From the NCBI GenBank assembly GCA_018829775.1, contig JAHJTL010000115.1, positions 1 to 33,501 on the forward strand: a DNA stretch of 33,501 nucleotides, in the 5' to 3' direction. Source of the stretch: Chloroflexota bacterium. Lineage in GTDB: Bacteria; Chloroflexota; Dehalococcoidia; Dehalococcoidales; RBG-16-60-22. Made by a program: the position numbers and the translations under genes. Below the pieces are notes generated by a model, which saw only the letters and a program-made list of their open reading frames with translations, was not told where the DNA came from and ran no database searches. Positions within the stretch are counted from its first letter, which is position 1. Every line of letters starts with the position of its first letter. Below, one piece after another: positions 8,805-17,317 of the stretch.

Positions 8805-8950
8805 ACAATGCGCCACCTTTTGGTAATAGAATAACCCGTTTACGATTTGAGAAAACACTGGGCAGATTGCTGAGCCCTTTATTGGCCAGAACAATACTGG
8901 TTGAATTCATAAATAAAAAACAAAAGTATATCTCTCACTGTATCCTGTGA
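8801..8950 (+). pseudogene. 49-codon frame, likely displaced C-terminal tail of the preceding methyltransferase
   Basis: An ATG at 8801 overlaps the stop of the upstream methyltransferase (ATGA) and opens 49 codons ending at TGA 8948-8950. The peptide contains PPFGNRITRLRFEKTLGRLL followed by an ALART-like amphipathic stretch and then VEFINKKQK. It has no recognisable domain of its own. Adding one base near 8800 would fuse it to the methyltransferase, giving a product of about 258 residues, an ordinary length for type 11 methyltransferases. The alternative is a genuine small coupled protein, since ATGA couplings are common in this operon. I favour the frameshift reading, with moderate confidence. 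Confidence 0.45.
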
Positions 8951-8991
8951 AGCAGTGAAAAAATAATGGGCTGGCAGAGGGACATAATATT

Positions 8992-9699
8992 TTGATTGAT
9001 TTGATAAAGAGATATCTACAGCGCATCTCGGGAGGAACTTCTCGTATGAATAGAGAGTCCCTTGCAGATCTAATTGAGCCATGTGAAAAGGCAAGAGTGT
9101 TGGACATTGGTTGTGCAGAGGGAAAGCTCATAAGAAAGCTCGCCAGTAAAATAAGAGTTGGTGAAATATACGGAATTGAAATATCTCCTAAATACGCTGA
9201 AGAAGCGCATAAAAATAGCGTAAATATAATTATAGGTGATGTCGACATAGGTCTTCCTTTCAAAGATGCTAGTTTCGACATTGTCATCTCAAATCAGGTT
9301 ATTGAGCATGTAAATAGCACGGATAACTTCATAAAAGAGTGCTACCGGGTTTTGAAAAATAGGGGCACATGTATTGCCTCAACTCCGAATCTAGCGACTC
9401 CGCATAATATATTCTCGCTCATCTTGGGCTATCAACCACCCGCTACCGCCGTTAGTGATGAAATAATATGTGGAAATCCGCTGGACCCATGTAATGGTCA
9501 GCAGATTGCTTCATATCGAAGGCATCGGAGAATCTTTACCACACTGTCTTTACAAAGGTTATTTCAATTCCACGGCTTTAAAGTTGAGGTAGAGAAAGGG
9601 GTTGGTTTACAACCCTTACCTTTATTTCTGTCGAAGCATTTCACGTGGGCCAGGTACTCTCAATTCTTGACCATAAAGGTAAGAAAGCCGGAAAGTTAA
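8992..9699 (+). CDS. class I SAM-dependent methyltransferase
   Basis: The product has SAM motif I VLDIGCAEGKLIRKLA, motif II IYGIEISPKYAEEA, an IIGDVDIG acidic segment, and LPFKDASFDIVISNQVIEHV, the common type 11 signature. It is 235 residues if TTG 8992 is used, with AGAGG upstream. An in-frame ATG at 9046 has a better ribosome site (GGGAGGA at 9030-9036) and would give 217 residues, so the true start is open. It probably methylates a sugar or lipid-linked glycan. Base composition is visibly more AT-rich than the genes at 1-8000, possibly a sign of separate acquisition. Confidence 0.78.
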   Translation: MIDLIKRYLQRISGGTSRMNRESLADLIEPCEKARVLDIGCAEGKLIRKLASKIRVGEIYGIEISPKYAEEAHKNSVNIIIGDVDIGLPFKDASFDIVISNQVIEHVNSTDNFIKECYRVLKNRGTCIASTPNLATPHNIFSLILGYQPPATAVSDEIICGNPLDPCNGQQIASYRRHRRIFTTLSLQRLFQFHGFKVEVEKGVGLQPLPLFLSKHFTWARYSQFLTIKVRKPES

Positions 9700-9761
9700 G
9701 CATTATAGTTGTGAACTAAGAACTAACATAATCTAGTATTAGAGAAATGGCACCTAGAGCT

Positions 9762-10931
9762 ATGAAAATACTGATGCAACAGGGGGCTTATTTCCCGTGG
9801 ATTGGCGGCGCCGAGATATTCATGCAGAAGCTGGCGGAATATCTGGTTGCCAAAGGGAATCAGGTTGATATTGTCACCGGAATCTGGCGCAAGCCCGATT
9901 TGTATACGGAAAACTGGAATAAAGAGTTTGAGGTAATCAATGGGGTCAATGTATATCGGGTCAAAACAGCAAAGGTAAAAAACATCGATGTAATGGCTTG
10001 CATATGGCGCATGATATGGAAAACCATACAACTTGATAGAACGCATAACTATGATATTATCCACAGCCATATCTTCCCGGCTATGGTCTGCGGTGCAGCC
10101 ACCAAAAGGGACAAGAAATTGCTGGTCACACTTCAAGGGGGTGATATCGGCGAGTACAAGGAATCAAACTTAATCATCCGGATGCTGGAAATGCCGTTTA
10201 TTACCTGGTCCTTGAGAAAGGCCGATTTGGTGCATACAGTCAGCACCCATATTGCTAATGCGGCAAGAAAGTTTGGCGCTGAAAAGGTATGTGTCGTCCC
10301 CAATGGAGTTGACACGCGCATCTTCCTCCCCCAGGACAGGAGCCAGATGAGGAAGAAATTAGGGTACAGGCTTGACGAGAAAATCATCGTCAGTTCATCC
10401 AGATTGACCCCCAAGAATGGACTGGATTATCTGATTAGGGCAGTAGCCAATGTGCCGGGTTTAAAGCTAATTATCATTGGAGACGGTGAACAGCGCAAAT
10501 CTCTGGAAAGCCTCATCAACACTCTGAAACTTGGAGATAGAGTATCACTGCTTGGTTATCTGGAGCACAGTAAGTTGCCTGATTATCTCAGTGCCGCAGA
10601 TGCTTTCTGTCGACCATCGATAAATGAAGGTTTTGGTATCTCCTTTATTGAATCAATGGCCTGCCGAATTCCAACGATAGGAACCAGAGTTGGTGGTATT
10701 ACCGATATAATTATCAATGGAAAGAATGGATTGCTTGTACCACCGAAAGATGTTGGAACGTTGACCGGGGCAATACGGAAAGTGATTCAAGACAAAAATT
10801 TCGGTCGTGTCATTGCGGAGCAAGGGCTGAAAACGGTAAAAGAAAAGTTTACCTGGGGAGTAGTGCTCAAGCAAATGGCAAACGTATACGAGGAAATAAT
10901 GGGTGTGAACAGGGACGGAGATGGGCAATGA
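9762..10931 (+). CDS. glycosyltransferase family 4
   Basis: The 389-residue GT-B enzyme starts MKILMQQGAYFPWIGGAE and has the acceptor-side GGAE loop. Its C-terminal half shows VPNGVDTRIF, VSSSRLTPKNGLDYLIRA, IIGDGEQRKSL and the EX7E motif in EGFGISFIESMACRIP, followed by GTRVGGITDIIINGKNGLLV. These are all classical retaining GT4 features. An in-frame ATG at 9747 would add five residues; neither start has a clear ribosome site, and I chose 9762 because the family typically begins at the MKI strand. It ends in an ATGA overlap with the next glycosyltransferase. Donor sugar is unknown. Confidence 0.85.
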   Translation: MKILMQQGAYFPWIGGAEIFMQKLAEYLVAKGNQVDIVTGIWRKPDLYTENWNKEFEVINGVNVYRVKTAKVKNIDVMACIWRMIWKTIQLDRTHNYDIIHSHIFPAMVCGAATKRDKKLLVTLQGGDIGEYKESNLIIRMLEMPFITWSLRKADLVHTVSTHIANAARKFGAEKVCVVPNGVDTRIFLPQDRSQMRKKLGYRLDEKIIVSSSRLTPKNGLDYLIRAVANVPGLKLIIIGDGEQRKSLESLINTLKLGDRVSLLGYLEHSKLPDYLSAADAFCRPSINEGFGISFIESMACRIPTIGTRVGGITDIIINGKNGLLVPPKDVGTLTGAIRKVIQDKNFGRVIAEQGLKTVKEKFTWGVVLKQMANVYEEIMGVNRDGDGQ

Positions 10932-12079
10932 AGATACTATTGGCCACGCCAATATTCCCCCCCGAAATAGGTGGTCCGGCAACTTATTCTTATGAAGTAT
11001 CAAGGCGACTTGTGGAAAAAGGTCACGACGTGCGCATAGTGACCTTTACCGACGCAAAACCCAAAGTCGAAAATGTTGAAGTTATTCCGGTACGCTTGAA
11101 TTACGGGTTTCTCGGCACCCTGAGAAGACAATTACGGCTGTTCTTCACCCTCCTGCGTGCTGCCAGGGGAATGGACCTGCTCTACGCACAGGGGGCAGTG
11201 GTGGTTGGCTTCTGCTCTCTCATTGTTGGAAAGCTGCTAAAGAAGCCGGTGGTAGTTAAATTCGTCGGCGATGTTGCCTGGGAACAGGCGGTTAATACTG
11301 GGAAAACAAACAAGTTACTGGAGGAATTTTTGATTCAACCAGATGGTGGGCTTTACATTAAGCTGATAATGCGGATACAGCGATTCGTCTTTCACCAGGC
11401 TGCCAGAGTAATTACCCCCTCATATTATCTGAAAAATCTATTGGTAGAGTTTTATCAGGTGCCAAGTTCAAAAATCGAGGTTGTATACAACGCGGTTGAA
11501 TTGGTCGAAGTCAAAGCTGCCAAAGAGAAATATGGACAGCCGATGGCGATTACCATCGGCAGACTTGTGGCGTGGAAGGGAATCGATGAGTTGATAACAT
11601 TAGTGCCCGCACTGACTGAGAAGTATCATAATTTCAAGCTGCTGGTCGTTGGGGATGGGCCAGAGCGTGATAGACTGAAACAGCACCGCCTCGAGACCGG
11701 AGTTGAGCCATATGTTATCTTTACTGGTATAGTGAACCACGAGCAGACACTCGCTCTATTGAAGCGTGCGGATGTATTTATCCTGAACTCTAAGTACGAA
11801 GGTTTGCCGCACACGGTCATTGAAGCAATGGCGTGCCGATGCCCGGTAATTGCCACCGGCCTTGAAGGTACGAGGGAGGTCATTGAAGACGGTCGAAATG
11901 GGATAACTATTGAACCGGGTAATACACAGCAGCTCCAGGAAAAGCTGGTTTTTCTCCTTGAAAATGAGCCGTTAAGGCAGAAAATGATAGCAGAAGCCTA
12001 CGAAACGGTGGTGAAAAAATTCACCTGGGGAAGCACGTTGGGCGAGCTGGAGCAAATCTTAAGCCTGACCGCGAGATAA
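10928..12079 (+). CDS. glycosyltransferase family 4
   Basis: This 383-residue GT-B protein begins MKILLATPIFPPEIGGPATY. It carries VYNAVELVEV, ITIGRLVAWKGIDELI, LLVVGDGPERDRLKQH and the EX7E motif in YEGLPHTVIEAMACRCPVIA, then EGTREVIEDGRNG. The GGPATY loop and the WKGIDELI segment are common in mannosyl- or glucosyl-type GT4 enzymes of capsule clusters, but the donor is not determinable. The start overlaps the previous gene as ATGA and the next start is 4 bp after its stop. It therefore probably works in sequence with its two neighbours on the same repeat unit. Confidence 0.86.
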   Translation: MKILLATPIFPPEIGGPATYSYEVSRRLVEKGHDVRIVTFTDAKPKVENVEVIPVRLNYGFLGTLRRQLRLFFTLLRAARGMDLLYAQGAVVVGFCSLIVGKLLKKPVVVKFVGDVAWEQAVNTGKTNKLLEEFLIQPDGGLYIKLIMRIQRFVFHQAARVITPSYYLKNLLVEFYQVPSSKIEVVYNAVELVEVKAAKEKYGQPMAITIGRLVAWKGIDELITLVPALTEKYHNFKLLVVGDGPERDRLKQHRLETGVEPYVIFTGIVNHEQTLALLKRADVFILNSKYEGLPHTVIEAMACRCPVIATGLEGTREVIEDGRNGITIEPGNTQQLQEKLVFLLENEPLRQKMIAEAYETVVKKFTWGSTLGELEQILSLTAR

Positions 12080-12083
12080 TCAG

Positions 12084-13250
12084 ATGCATATCCTCATGTT
12101 CAGTTACGACAGGACACTGGTTGAAGGGAAGCAGGTTGGTGATACCCTGCTTCGGCACAAGTGTTACGCTGATTATCTGGATAAGCTGGACATTGTGGTG
12201 CCGGCACCGTCCAGAACACGGCAGGCTGAGATAAAGGTGAGCGAAAAATTAACTATATTCCCGAGCCATGGTCCCAGAGTGCTTTCGTGGCTGAGGGCTT
12301 ATTTGAAAGCGAGGAATATTTGTAAGCAAAGCAAGGTGGATATCATTGCGACTCAAGATGCGCTCCTTGGCTTTCTGGGCGTTATGCTGCGAAAAAAGTT
12401 CGGGTGTCGATTACAGATAAACGCCTTTGGTCTTGAAATATTCAATGATTGGTGGCTACGGCAAAGATGGCTCAATCGAGGATATGCTTTTATCATGCGC
12501 TGGACACTGCATCGCGCAGACCTGATAAGAACAGACGCAACGCGAAACCAGAAAATTCTGATTGAAAAGATGCGGCTAAAGCCAGAAAAAGTAGTCGTGA
12601 TACCGGCGCTTCCCACTCAGGAAAGCATCGACCAATTCAGAGGCGCTGCTGGAGAGACAGTAAAGTCCAGCCTTAGAGGGAACAGGTATGATGGGATAGT
12701 GCTCTTTGTTGGAGCACTGGAGAGGGTTAAGAATATCCCGAACCTATTAAGGGCGGCCAAGCTGGTACTCGCTGCCTGCCCGCGGACTTTGTTTGCCATC
12801 ATCGGCAACGGGCCGGAAAAAGAAAACCTCGAGAAGCTATGCCAGGAACTGGACATTTCACAAAGCATCCGGTTCCTGGGAATCATTCCGTATGACGAAC
12901 TCCCAGCTTACTATGCAGCCTGTGACCTGGTAGTTCTGCCTTCGTGGAGCGAAGGGTTTGCCCGCATTCTGATGGAAGCCTCGTTGGCCGCTAAGCCAAT
13001 CGTCGCCACCGATGTTGGCGGGGTGACTGATATCGTTATCGATGGCGAGACCGGGTATATCGTTCCCGTCAATGATTCCCAGCAATTAGCCGGGAGGATG
13101 AAGGAATTGCTGCAGGATAAACAAAAAGCTACTCAGATGGGAGATAAAGGATATAAGCGGGCGGTAAGCCTCTTTGATTTTGAGGCCAATACCAAAAAAT
13201 TGATAACCGCCTGGGAAACAATGATTAAACCTCGCGGGGATAAAGGATAA
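12084..13250 (+). CDS. glycosyltransferase family 4
   Basis: The 388-residue product has an N-terminal domain starting MHILMFSYDRTLVEGKQVGD, somewhat unlike its neighbours. Its C-terminal GT4 domain is typical: VLFVGALERVKNIPNLLRAA, AIIGNGPEKENLEKL, VVLPSWSEGFARILMEASLA (containing EX7E) and VATDVGGVTDIVIDGETGYIV. The retaining mechanism is established for the family, while the specificity here is unknown. The stop shares bases with the next start (TAATG), so translation is coupled to the deacetylase-like gene. Confidence 0.84.
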   Translation: MHILMFSYDRTLVEGKQVGDTLLRHKCYADYLDKLDIVVPAPSRTRQAEIKVSEKLTIFPSHGPRVLSWLRAYLKARNICKQSKVDIIATQDALLGFLGVMLRKKFGCRLQINAFGLEIFNDWWLRQRWLNRGYAFIMRWTLHRADLIRTDATRNQKILIEKMRLKPEKVVVIPALPTQESIDQFRGAAGETVKSSLRGNRYDGIVLFVGALERVKNIPNLLRAAKLVLAACPRTLFAIIGNGPEKENLEKLCQELDISQSIRFLGIIPYDELPAYYAACDLVVLPSWSEGFARILMEASLAAKPIVATDVGGVTDIVIDGETGYIVPVNDSQQLAGRMKELLQDKQKATQMGDKGYKRAVSLFDFEANTKKLITAWETMIKPRGDKG

Positions 13251-14188
13251 TGCTCTGGCTAGTCACCGATGTCGATACCGAGTTTGATAGCGTCCGCTTT
13301 TACGGTAAGCCAAAGTACTCGGCTGATGTAGGGCTTACCGAGGGCGTTCCGCATTTGCTGGAATTCTTCGCCAAGTATAACATCAGAGCCACCTTTCATA
13401 TTCAGGAGCAGCGTGACCCGGAACAGAGCATCCTGTTACGCTATCCCGAAGTCTATGAACAGGTGAGCGAATACGGCCAGGAGGTCTCGGTCCACGTCCA
13501 TATCAAGCAGGCCGATTATGCCGCGCGTAAATCGGAAATAACGGCGGCAGTAACTAGATTGAGGGAGAACGGATATAACATCTCGTCCTTTAAAGCGGAC
13601 TGGTATTTCAGCAACGAGAACACTATCAGAGCCCTCGAGGAACTAAATATAGCCTATGACTGTTCGCCGTTGAAAAACTCAGTGGTGGGTTCGATGCGAT
13701 GGTATGATATGCCGGACTCACCTTACCACCCCAGTTATGATGATATCACCAAAACAGGCGATGCCAGGCTCCTGATGATTCCCATCACCGATACCAGGCT
13801 TGGCATAACCATCCACGAGAATAAAAGCCATGAACTGGAATTGATGAAGCGGGGTGCGGAAACCCTGGCGGCTGTGGCTGAGGAAATGTCGGAACCGGTC
13901 ATCCTTTACTTCAGCACGCACTCCTGGAAACCGATAGAAGTTGACGGGTCGGGATTCAGAGATTGGGAAGTCAGGCGGCGCAATGAGTTCTTCAGTTTCC
14001 TGTCTCAGTATAAATTTAAATCGCTTACCGTCAGTGAGGCCGGTCAGCTCTGGCAAGAAGGTGGCTACAGACCGTATTTCCTGAATCTGCCTGATTTACT
14101 TGGCAACTACCGCTCTCTCTTCAATCCTCTGCGGCACTTCTGGCTGGTCAAGAATGTGCTTTCTCGCGTGTATATGTTAAAATATTGA
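13250..14188 (+). CDS. divergent polysaccharide deacetylase-like protein
   Basis: The 312-residue protein shows a NodB-like beginning, WLVTDVDTEFD (metal Asp), then GVPHLLEFFAKYNIRATFHI, the region where deacetylases have ATFF. The usual HxxxH metal motif appears altered to SVHVHIKQ (HxH). The Arg motif is replaced by SSFKADWYFSN, and a late ILYFSTHSWKP supplies a His. It belongs to the deacetylase superfamily but the metal site departs from the canonical pattern, so activity is uncertain. It differs clearly from the deacetylase at 6036-7013 and is not a recent copy. The start is coupled to the preceding glycosyltransferase (TAATG). Confidence 0.62.
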   Translation: MLWLVTDVDTEFDSVRFYGKPKYSADVGLTEGVPHLLEFFAKYNIRATFHIQEQRDPEQSILLRYPEVYEQVSEYGQEVSVHVHIKQADYAARKSEITAAVTRLRENGYNISSFKADWYFSNENTIRALEELNIAYDCSPLKNSVVGSMRWYDMPDSPYHPSYDDITKTGDARLLMIPITDTRLGITIHENKSHELELMKRGAETLAAVAEEMSEPVILYFSTHSWKPIEVDGSGFRDWEVRRRNEFFSFLSQYKFKSLTVSEAGQLWQEGGYRPYFLNLPDLLGNYRSLFNPLRHFWLVKNVLSRVYMLKY

Positions 14189-14241
14189 GTCGGCTAAAAG
14201 AAAAGTAAGCTATAACAAATAGAAAGTAACAGGTGATTGCA

Positions 14242-14464
14242 GTGTGCGGTATCGCTGGCATACTGGGGCGAGGTTATCTGAAACCAATGATTGAAGACTA
14301 TCTCTCTGTTTCGTACCTAAAGAGGGACGGGTTTTTTTAATGCCGACATTGTACATAAAATGCTGCAAGATCACCTTACGCAGAAGGAATATAATTTAGG
14401 ATTGCTCTGGGCCATTTTTACCTTTCAGGTCTGGTGCGAGCAATTTATCAAGAGGTCGATTTGA
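14242..14464 (+). pseudogene. asnB: remnant of asparagine synthase (glutamine-hydrolysing), internally deleted and frameshifted
   Basis: GTG 14242, preceded by AGGTG, begins with CGIAGILGRG, the N-terminus of class II glutamine amidotransferases with the nucleophilic cysteine. After about ten codons the sequence jumps straight to what looks like the extreme C-terminus of AsnB-type proteins (a LKRDGFF segment, then NADIVHKMLQDH and LLWAIFTFQVWCEQF). Some 500 internal codons are therefore missing. In addition, a run of seven T (14332-14338) throws the frame and gives TAA at 14338-14340; with six T the frame would continue to TGA 14462-14464. Such asparagine synthase homologues are common in polysaccharide clusters. 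The TGATG overlap with the next glycosyltransferase is preserved. Confidence 0.8.
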
Positions 14465-15531
14465 TGAAAGCATTAATGATGACCCCGACCGTTGACCCGT
14501 TTGATCCGGTACATGGCTTCGCTTATGCTTGGATGAAGCGAATTGCCGGGCAGGTGGATAAGCTCTCCATCATAACCTTGGTCCAACGAAATACAGAGCC
14601 AGATAGGGATTTTGAGGTATACTCCTTGGACACGAAAGGAAATCGTCTCTCAAAGTGGCTCTATTTGAATCGTCTCTTACTTACATTAGTCCCTCGGGTG
14701 GATTTGGTTTTCACTCACATGTATCCTGCCTTTCCTGTTTTGGCCTGGCCGTTTAGCCGTCTCTTTGCTAAACCTCTAGTTATGTGGTTCTGCCATGGCC
14801 ATATCAGCCTGATGACCAGATTAGGTCATGCTTTGGTGAACCGGGTTGTTACCGCGTCGGAAGAGAGTTTCCGGATCAGGAGCCGGAAAGTGAAAATTAT
14901 CGGGCATGGCATTGATATTGAGCGATTTTCCACTTCGAACACGCCCGCTTCTAAAGGCGGCGCAACCATTCTATCTGTGGGGAGGATATCCCCGGTAAAA
15001 GACTATACAACATTGATCGAGGCTGCTGCGATAATGGGCAGCGAATACGGTATGAAGGATATCAGAATCGTGATAGTCGGTGGTCCAGCCTCAGTATCGG
15101 AAGAGAGATACCTGGAGATGGTCAAGAATTTAACGAGAGACAGAGGAATAGAGAAAAGGGTGGAATTTGTTGGCCCTGTTCCCTATAATCAAGTGGCCGA
15201 GTATTATCGCCGGGCAGACTTATTTGTCAGTACCAGTCAAACAGGAAGCATCGACAAAGCAGTTCTGGAGGCTATGGCCAGTGGTATTCCAATCGTTACT
15301 TGCAACGAAGCTTTCTACCCATTCCTAGGTAGCTACCGTTCCATGCTCACTTTTCAGAAAAATGATCCGCACGATTTGGCGAAAAAAATTGCTGCCCTTT
15401 ACTCACTGTCGGAAGAGGACAGAGAGAAAATGCGTTTCTTTCTCAAAGGTATAGTTGAAACTGAACATAGCCTTGATGTCTGGCTACCGAGGTTGATTTC
15501 AGTATTTCGAGAAGTATTGAAAAGGAACTGA
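14464..15531 (+). CDS. glycosyltransferase family 4 (variant active-site motif)
   Basis: The 355-residue protein begins MKALMMTPTVDPFDPVHGFA. Its GT4 C-terminal domain shows ILSVGRISPVKDYTTLIEAA, VEFVGPVPYNQVAEYYRRAD, and SQTGSIDKAVLEAMASGIPI. In that last motif the first glutamate of EX7E is replaced by glycine while the second is kept. Some GT4 subgroups tolerate this. ATG 14464 is chosen because it overlaps the asparagine synthase remnant's stop (TGATG) and follows AAGAGG. An in-frame GTG at 14434 would lie inside that remnant. Translation was presumably once coupled to the intact asnB-like gene. Confidence 0.8.
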   Translation: MKALMMTPTVDPFDPVHGFAYAWMKRIAGQVDKLSIITLVQRNTEPDRDFEVYSLDTKGNRLSKWLYLNRLLLTLVPRVDLVFTHMYPAFPVLAWPFSRLFAKPLVMWFCHGHISLMTRLGHALVNRVVTASEESFRIRSRKVKIIGHGIDIERFSTSNTPASKGGATILSVGRISPVKDYTTLIEAAAIMGSEYGMKDIRIVIVGGPASVSEERYLEMVKNLTRDRGIEKRVEFVGPVPYNQVAEYYRRADLFVSTSQTGSIDKAVLEAMASGIPIVTCNEAFYPFLGSYRSMLTFQKNDPHDLAKKIAALYSLSEEDREKMRFFLKGIVETEHSLDVWLPRLISVFREVLKRN

Positions 15532-15550
15532 CTAGCTCTGACTAAAAGAG

Positions 15551-16768
15551 ATGAAAAAACAACTTCTGTACATTGCCAATGCCAGAATTCCCACGGAAAA
15601 GGCTCATGGCTTGCAGATAATGAAGATGTGTCACGAGTTTGCCAAAAAACTACGTGTTGAATTAATTGTACCATGGCGAATTCAGACCAAGTTAATGAGG
15701 CAGGTGGCCGATGCTCACAAGTACTATGCCGTGGCAAAAACCTTTCATATCAGACGATTATTCAGCATGAATCTAACTCCACCCTTGGATAGCCGCCTTT
15801 CCCACTGGACTCGTACACTGCAGAGTATGTTGCATTGGCCGCATAGCTTGTACTTCGGTCTGATAAGTGCCGTCTACGCTCTTGTTCAGTCAGCGAAGCT
15901 GGTTTATTCCCGCGATTTCTTCTCCTGCCTTTTTCTTTATCTCTTCAAGCCCTTACACCGTAAGAGCGTTTTTTATGAAGCCCATGATTTCCCACTCACT
16001 AAGTTAGGGCGCAAATTAAGAAGCTGGGCAGTGCGTCATGTTGATGGACTCGTTGTGATCAGCCAGAAACTGGGAGAGCTTTACCAGAGCCAGGGTATTC
16101 CATCGGAAAAAATATTGGTCGCGCCGGATGGAGTTGATTTATCTCTTTTTTCAGTGAATCTCCAGAAAGAAAAAGCCCGAGAGGAATTTAAGATTCCCTC
16201 AGATAAGAAAATAGTCTGCTATACGGGCCACCTGTATCGCTGGAAGGGCACCCATATTTTAGCTCAAGCCATGAAAGAACTGGCTGACGAATGTCTTCTC
16301 TATGTCGTTGGTGGCACACCAAGAGATATCGAGGAATTTAAAAGGTTTATCAGCTCAAATCATATTCCAAACATAGTAGTTGTCGGTTATGTGCCACCCA
16401 CACAAATTCCTAAATATTTAGCCGCCGCCGATATCCTAGTCCTACCCAATACTTCCGAAGAAGCGATATCCAGGCTTTATACCTCCCCGCTGAAATTGTT
16501 TGAATATATGGCAGCACGGAGGCCTATCGTCGCCAGTGACTTACCTTCGATAAGGGAAATCCTGAATGAGGAAAACGCCTTGCTGGTGAAACCAGACGAT
16601 CCAACTGCATTAGCTAACGGCATGAGAAGGGTAATCAGAGACGATGAGATGAGTCAGAAACTAGCTGGAAATGCCTTCCGGGACGTTCAGTTTTACACCT
16701 GGGAGAGGAGGGCGGCTGGAATATTAGAGTTTATGGATAAAAATGCAGAAGTGGGAAAAGTTCCTTGA
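15551..16768 (+). CDS. glycosyltransferase family 4
   Basis: The 405-residue GT-B protein starts MKKQLLYIANARIPTEKAHG, an N-terminus shared by a recognisable group of capsule glycosyltransferases (IANARIPTEKAHGLQI). The C-terminal domain has VAPDGVDLSLF, VCYTGHLYRWKGTHILAQAM, YVVGGTPRDIEEF and TSPLKLFEYMAARRPIVASDL. The SPLKLFEYMA form is typical of this group, in which the first Glu of EX7E is not conserved. It begins 19 bp after the previous stop and overlaps the following methyltransferase by 26 bp. Its donor sugar is unknown. Confidence 0.83.
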   Translation: MKKQLLYIANARIPTEKAHGLQIMKMCHEFAKKLRVELIVPWRIQTKLMRQVADAHKYYAVAKTFHIRRLFSMNLTPPLDSRLSHWTRTLQSMLHWPHSLYFGLISAVYALVQSAKLVYSRDFFSCLFLYLFKPLHRKSVFYEAHDFPLTKLGRKLRSWAVRHVDGLVVISQKLGELYQSQGIPSEKILVAPDGVDLSLFSVNLQKEKAREEFKIPSDKKIVCYTGHLYRWKGTHILAQAMKELADECLLYVVGGTPRDIEEFKRFISSNHIPNIVVVGYVPPTQIPKYLAAADILVLPNTSEEAISRLYTSPLKLFEYMAARRPIVASDLPSIREILNEENALLVKPDDPTALANGMRRVIRDDEMSQKLAGNAFRDVQFYTWERRAAGILEFMDKNAEVGKVP

Positions 16769-17312
16769 TGAATGCATCAGGGAAATAGCAAAGGAGAACA
16801 AAATTCTGGATATTGGCAGCGGTTCTCCCTTTCAGAAAGAGATGAGGGAGTATAAGGACTGCTTTTCTACTTCAAAGTATTACGCATTAGATTATGACTA
16901 CAGTTATCACCCTGACATTGTTGGTGATATTCACAATTTACCTTTTAAGGATGGGTCAGTGGATGCGGTAATCTGCAAGGCTGTGCTTGAGCATGTCCCC
17001 GAGCCACAAACAGCGGTTGGAGAATGCCATCGGGTGCTGAGGAAGGGTGGAAAGATATTTGCTTATGTCCCATTCCTCCACGGCTACCACGGTGCTAAGA
17101 ACTATAAAGATTATTACCGATTTACTAAAGACGGAGTGATGTATATGTTTCGCCATTTCAATGTGGTTAGAATTGTGGAGGTCAGGGGATATTTCAGTAC
17201 CCTTTGCCTGTTTATTCCTATGAACAATTGGCTTATGCCGTTAACAAACTGGTTGGACCGCTTTATTGGCTATGGCGTTACTTCTGGCTATAATATATTT
17301 GCGAGGAAGTAG
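16743..17312 (+). CDS. class I SAM-dependent methyltransferase
   Basis: This short (189-residue) methyltransferase has SAM motif I ILDIGSGSPFQKEM, motif II YYALDYDYSYHPDIVGD and the signature NLPFKDGSVDAVICKAVLEHV. It then continues with HRVLRKGGKIFAYVPFLHGY and YRFTKDGVMYMF. The last segment is closely echoed in the next gene, indicating paralogy. ATG 16743 lies within the end of the glycosyltransferase gene (26 bp overlap) and no strong ribosome site is visible. The small size leaves little room beyond the catalytic fold. It probably methylates a glycan or lipid-linked sugar in the cytosol. Confidence 0.75.
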   Translation: MQKWEKFLDECIREIAKENKILDIGSGSPFQKEMREYKDCFSTSKYYALDYDYSYHPDIVGDIHNLPFKDGSVDAVICKAVLEHVPEPQTAVGECHRVLRKGGKIFAYVPFLHGYHGAKNYKDYYRFTKDGVMYMFRHFNVVRIVEVRGYFSTLCLFIPMNNWLMPLTNWLDRFIGYGVTSGYNIFARK

Positions 17313-17317
17313 TAGAG

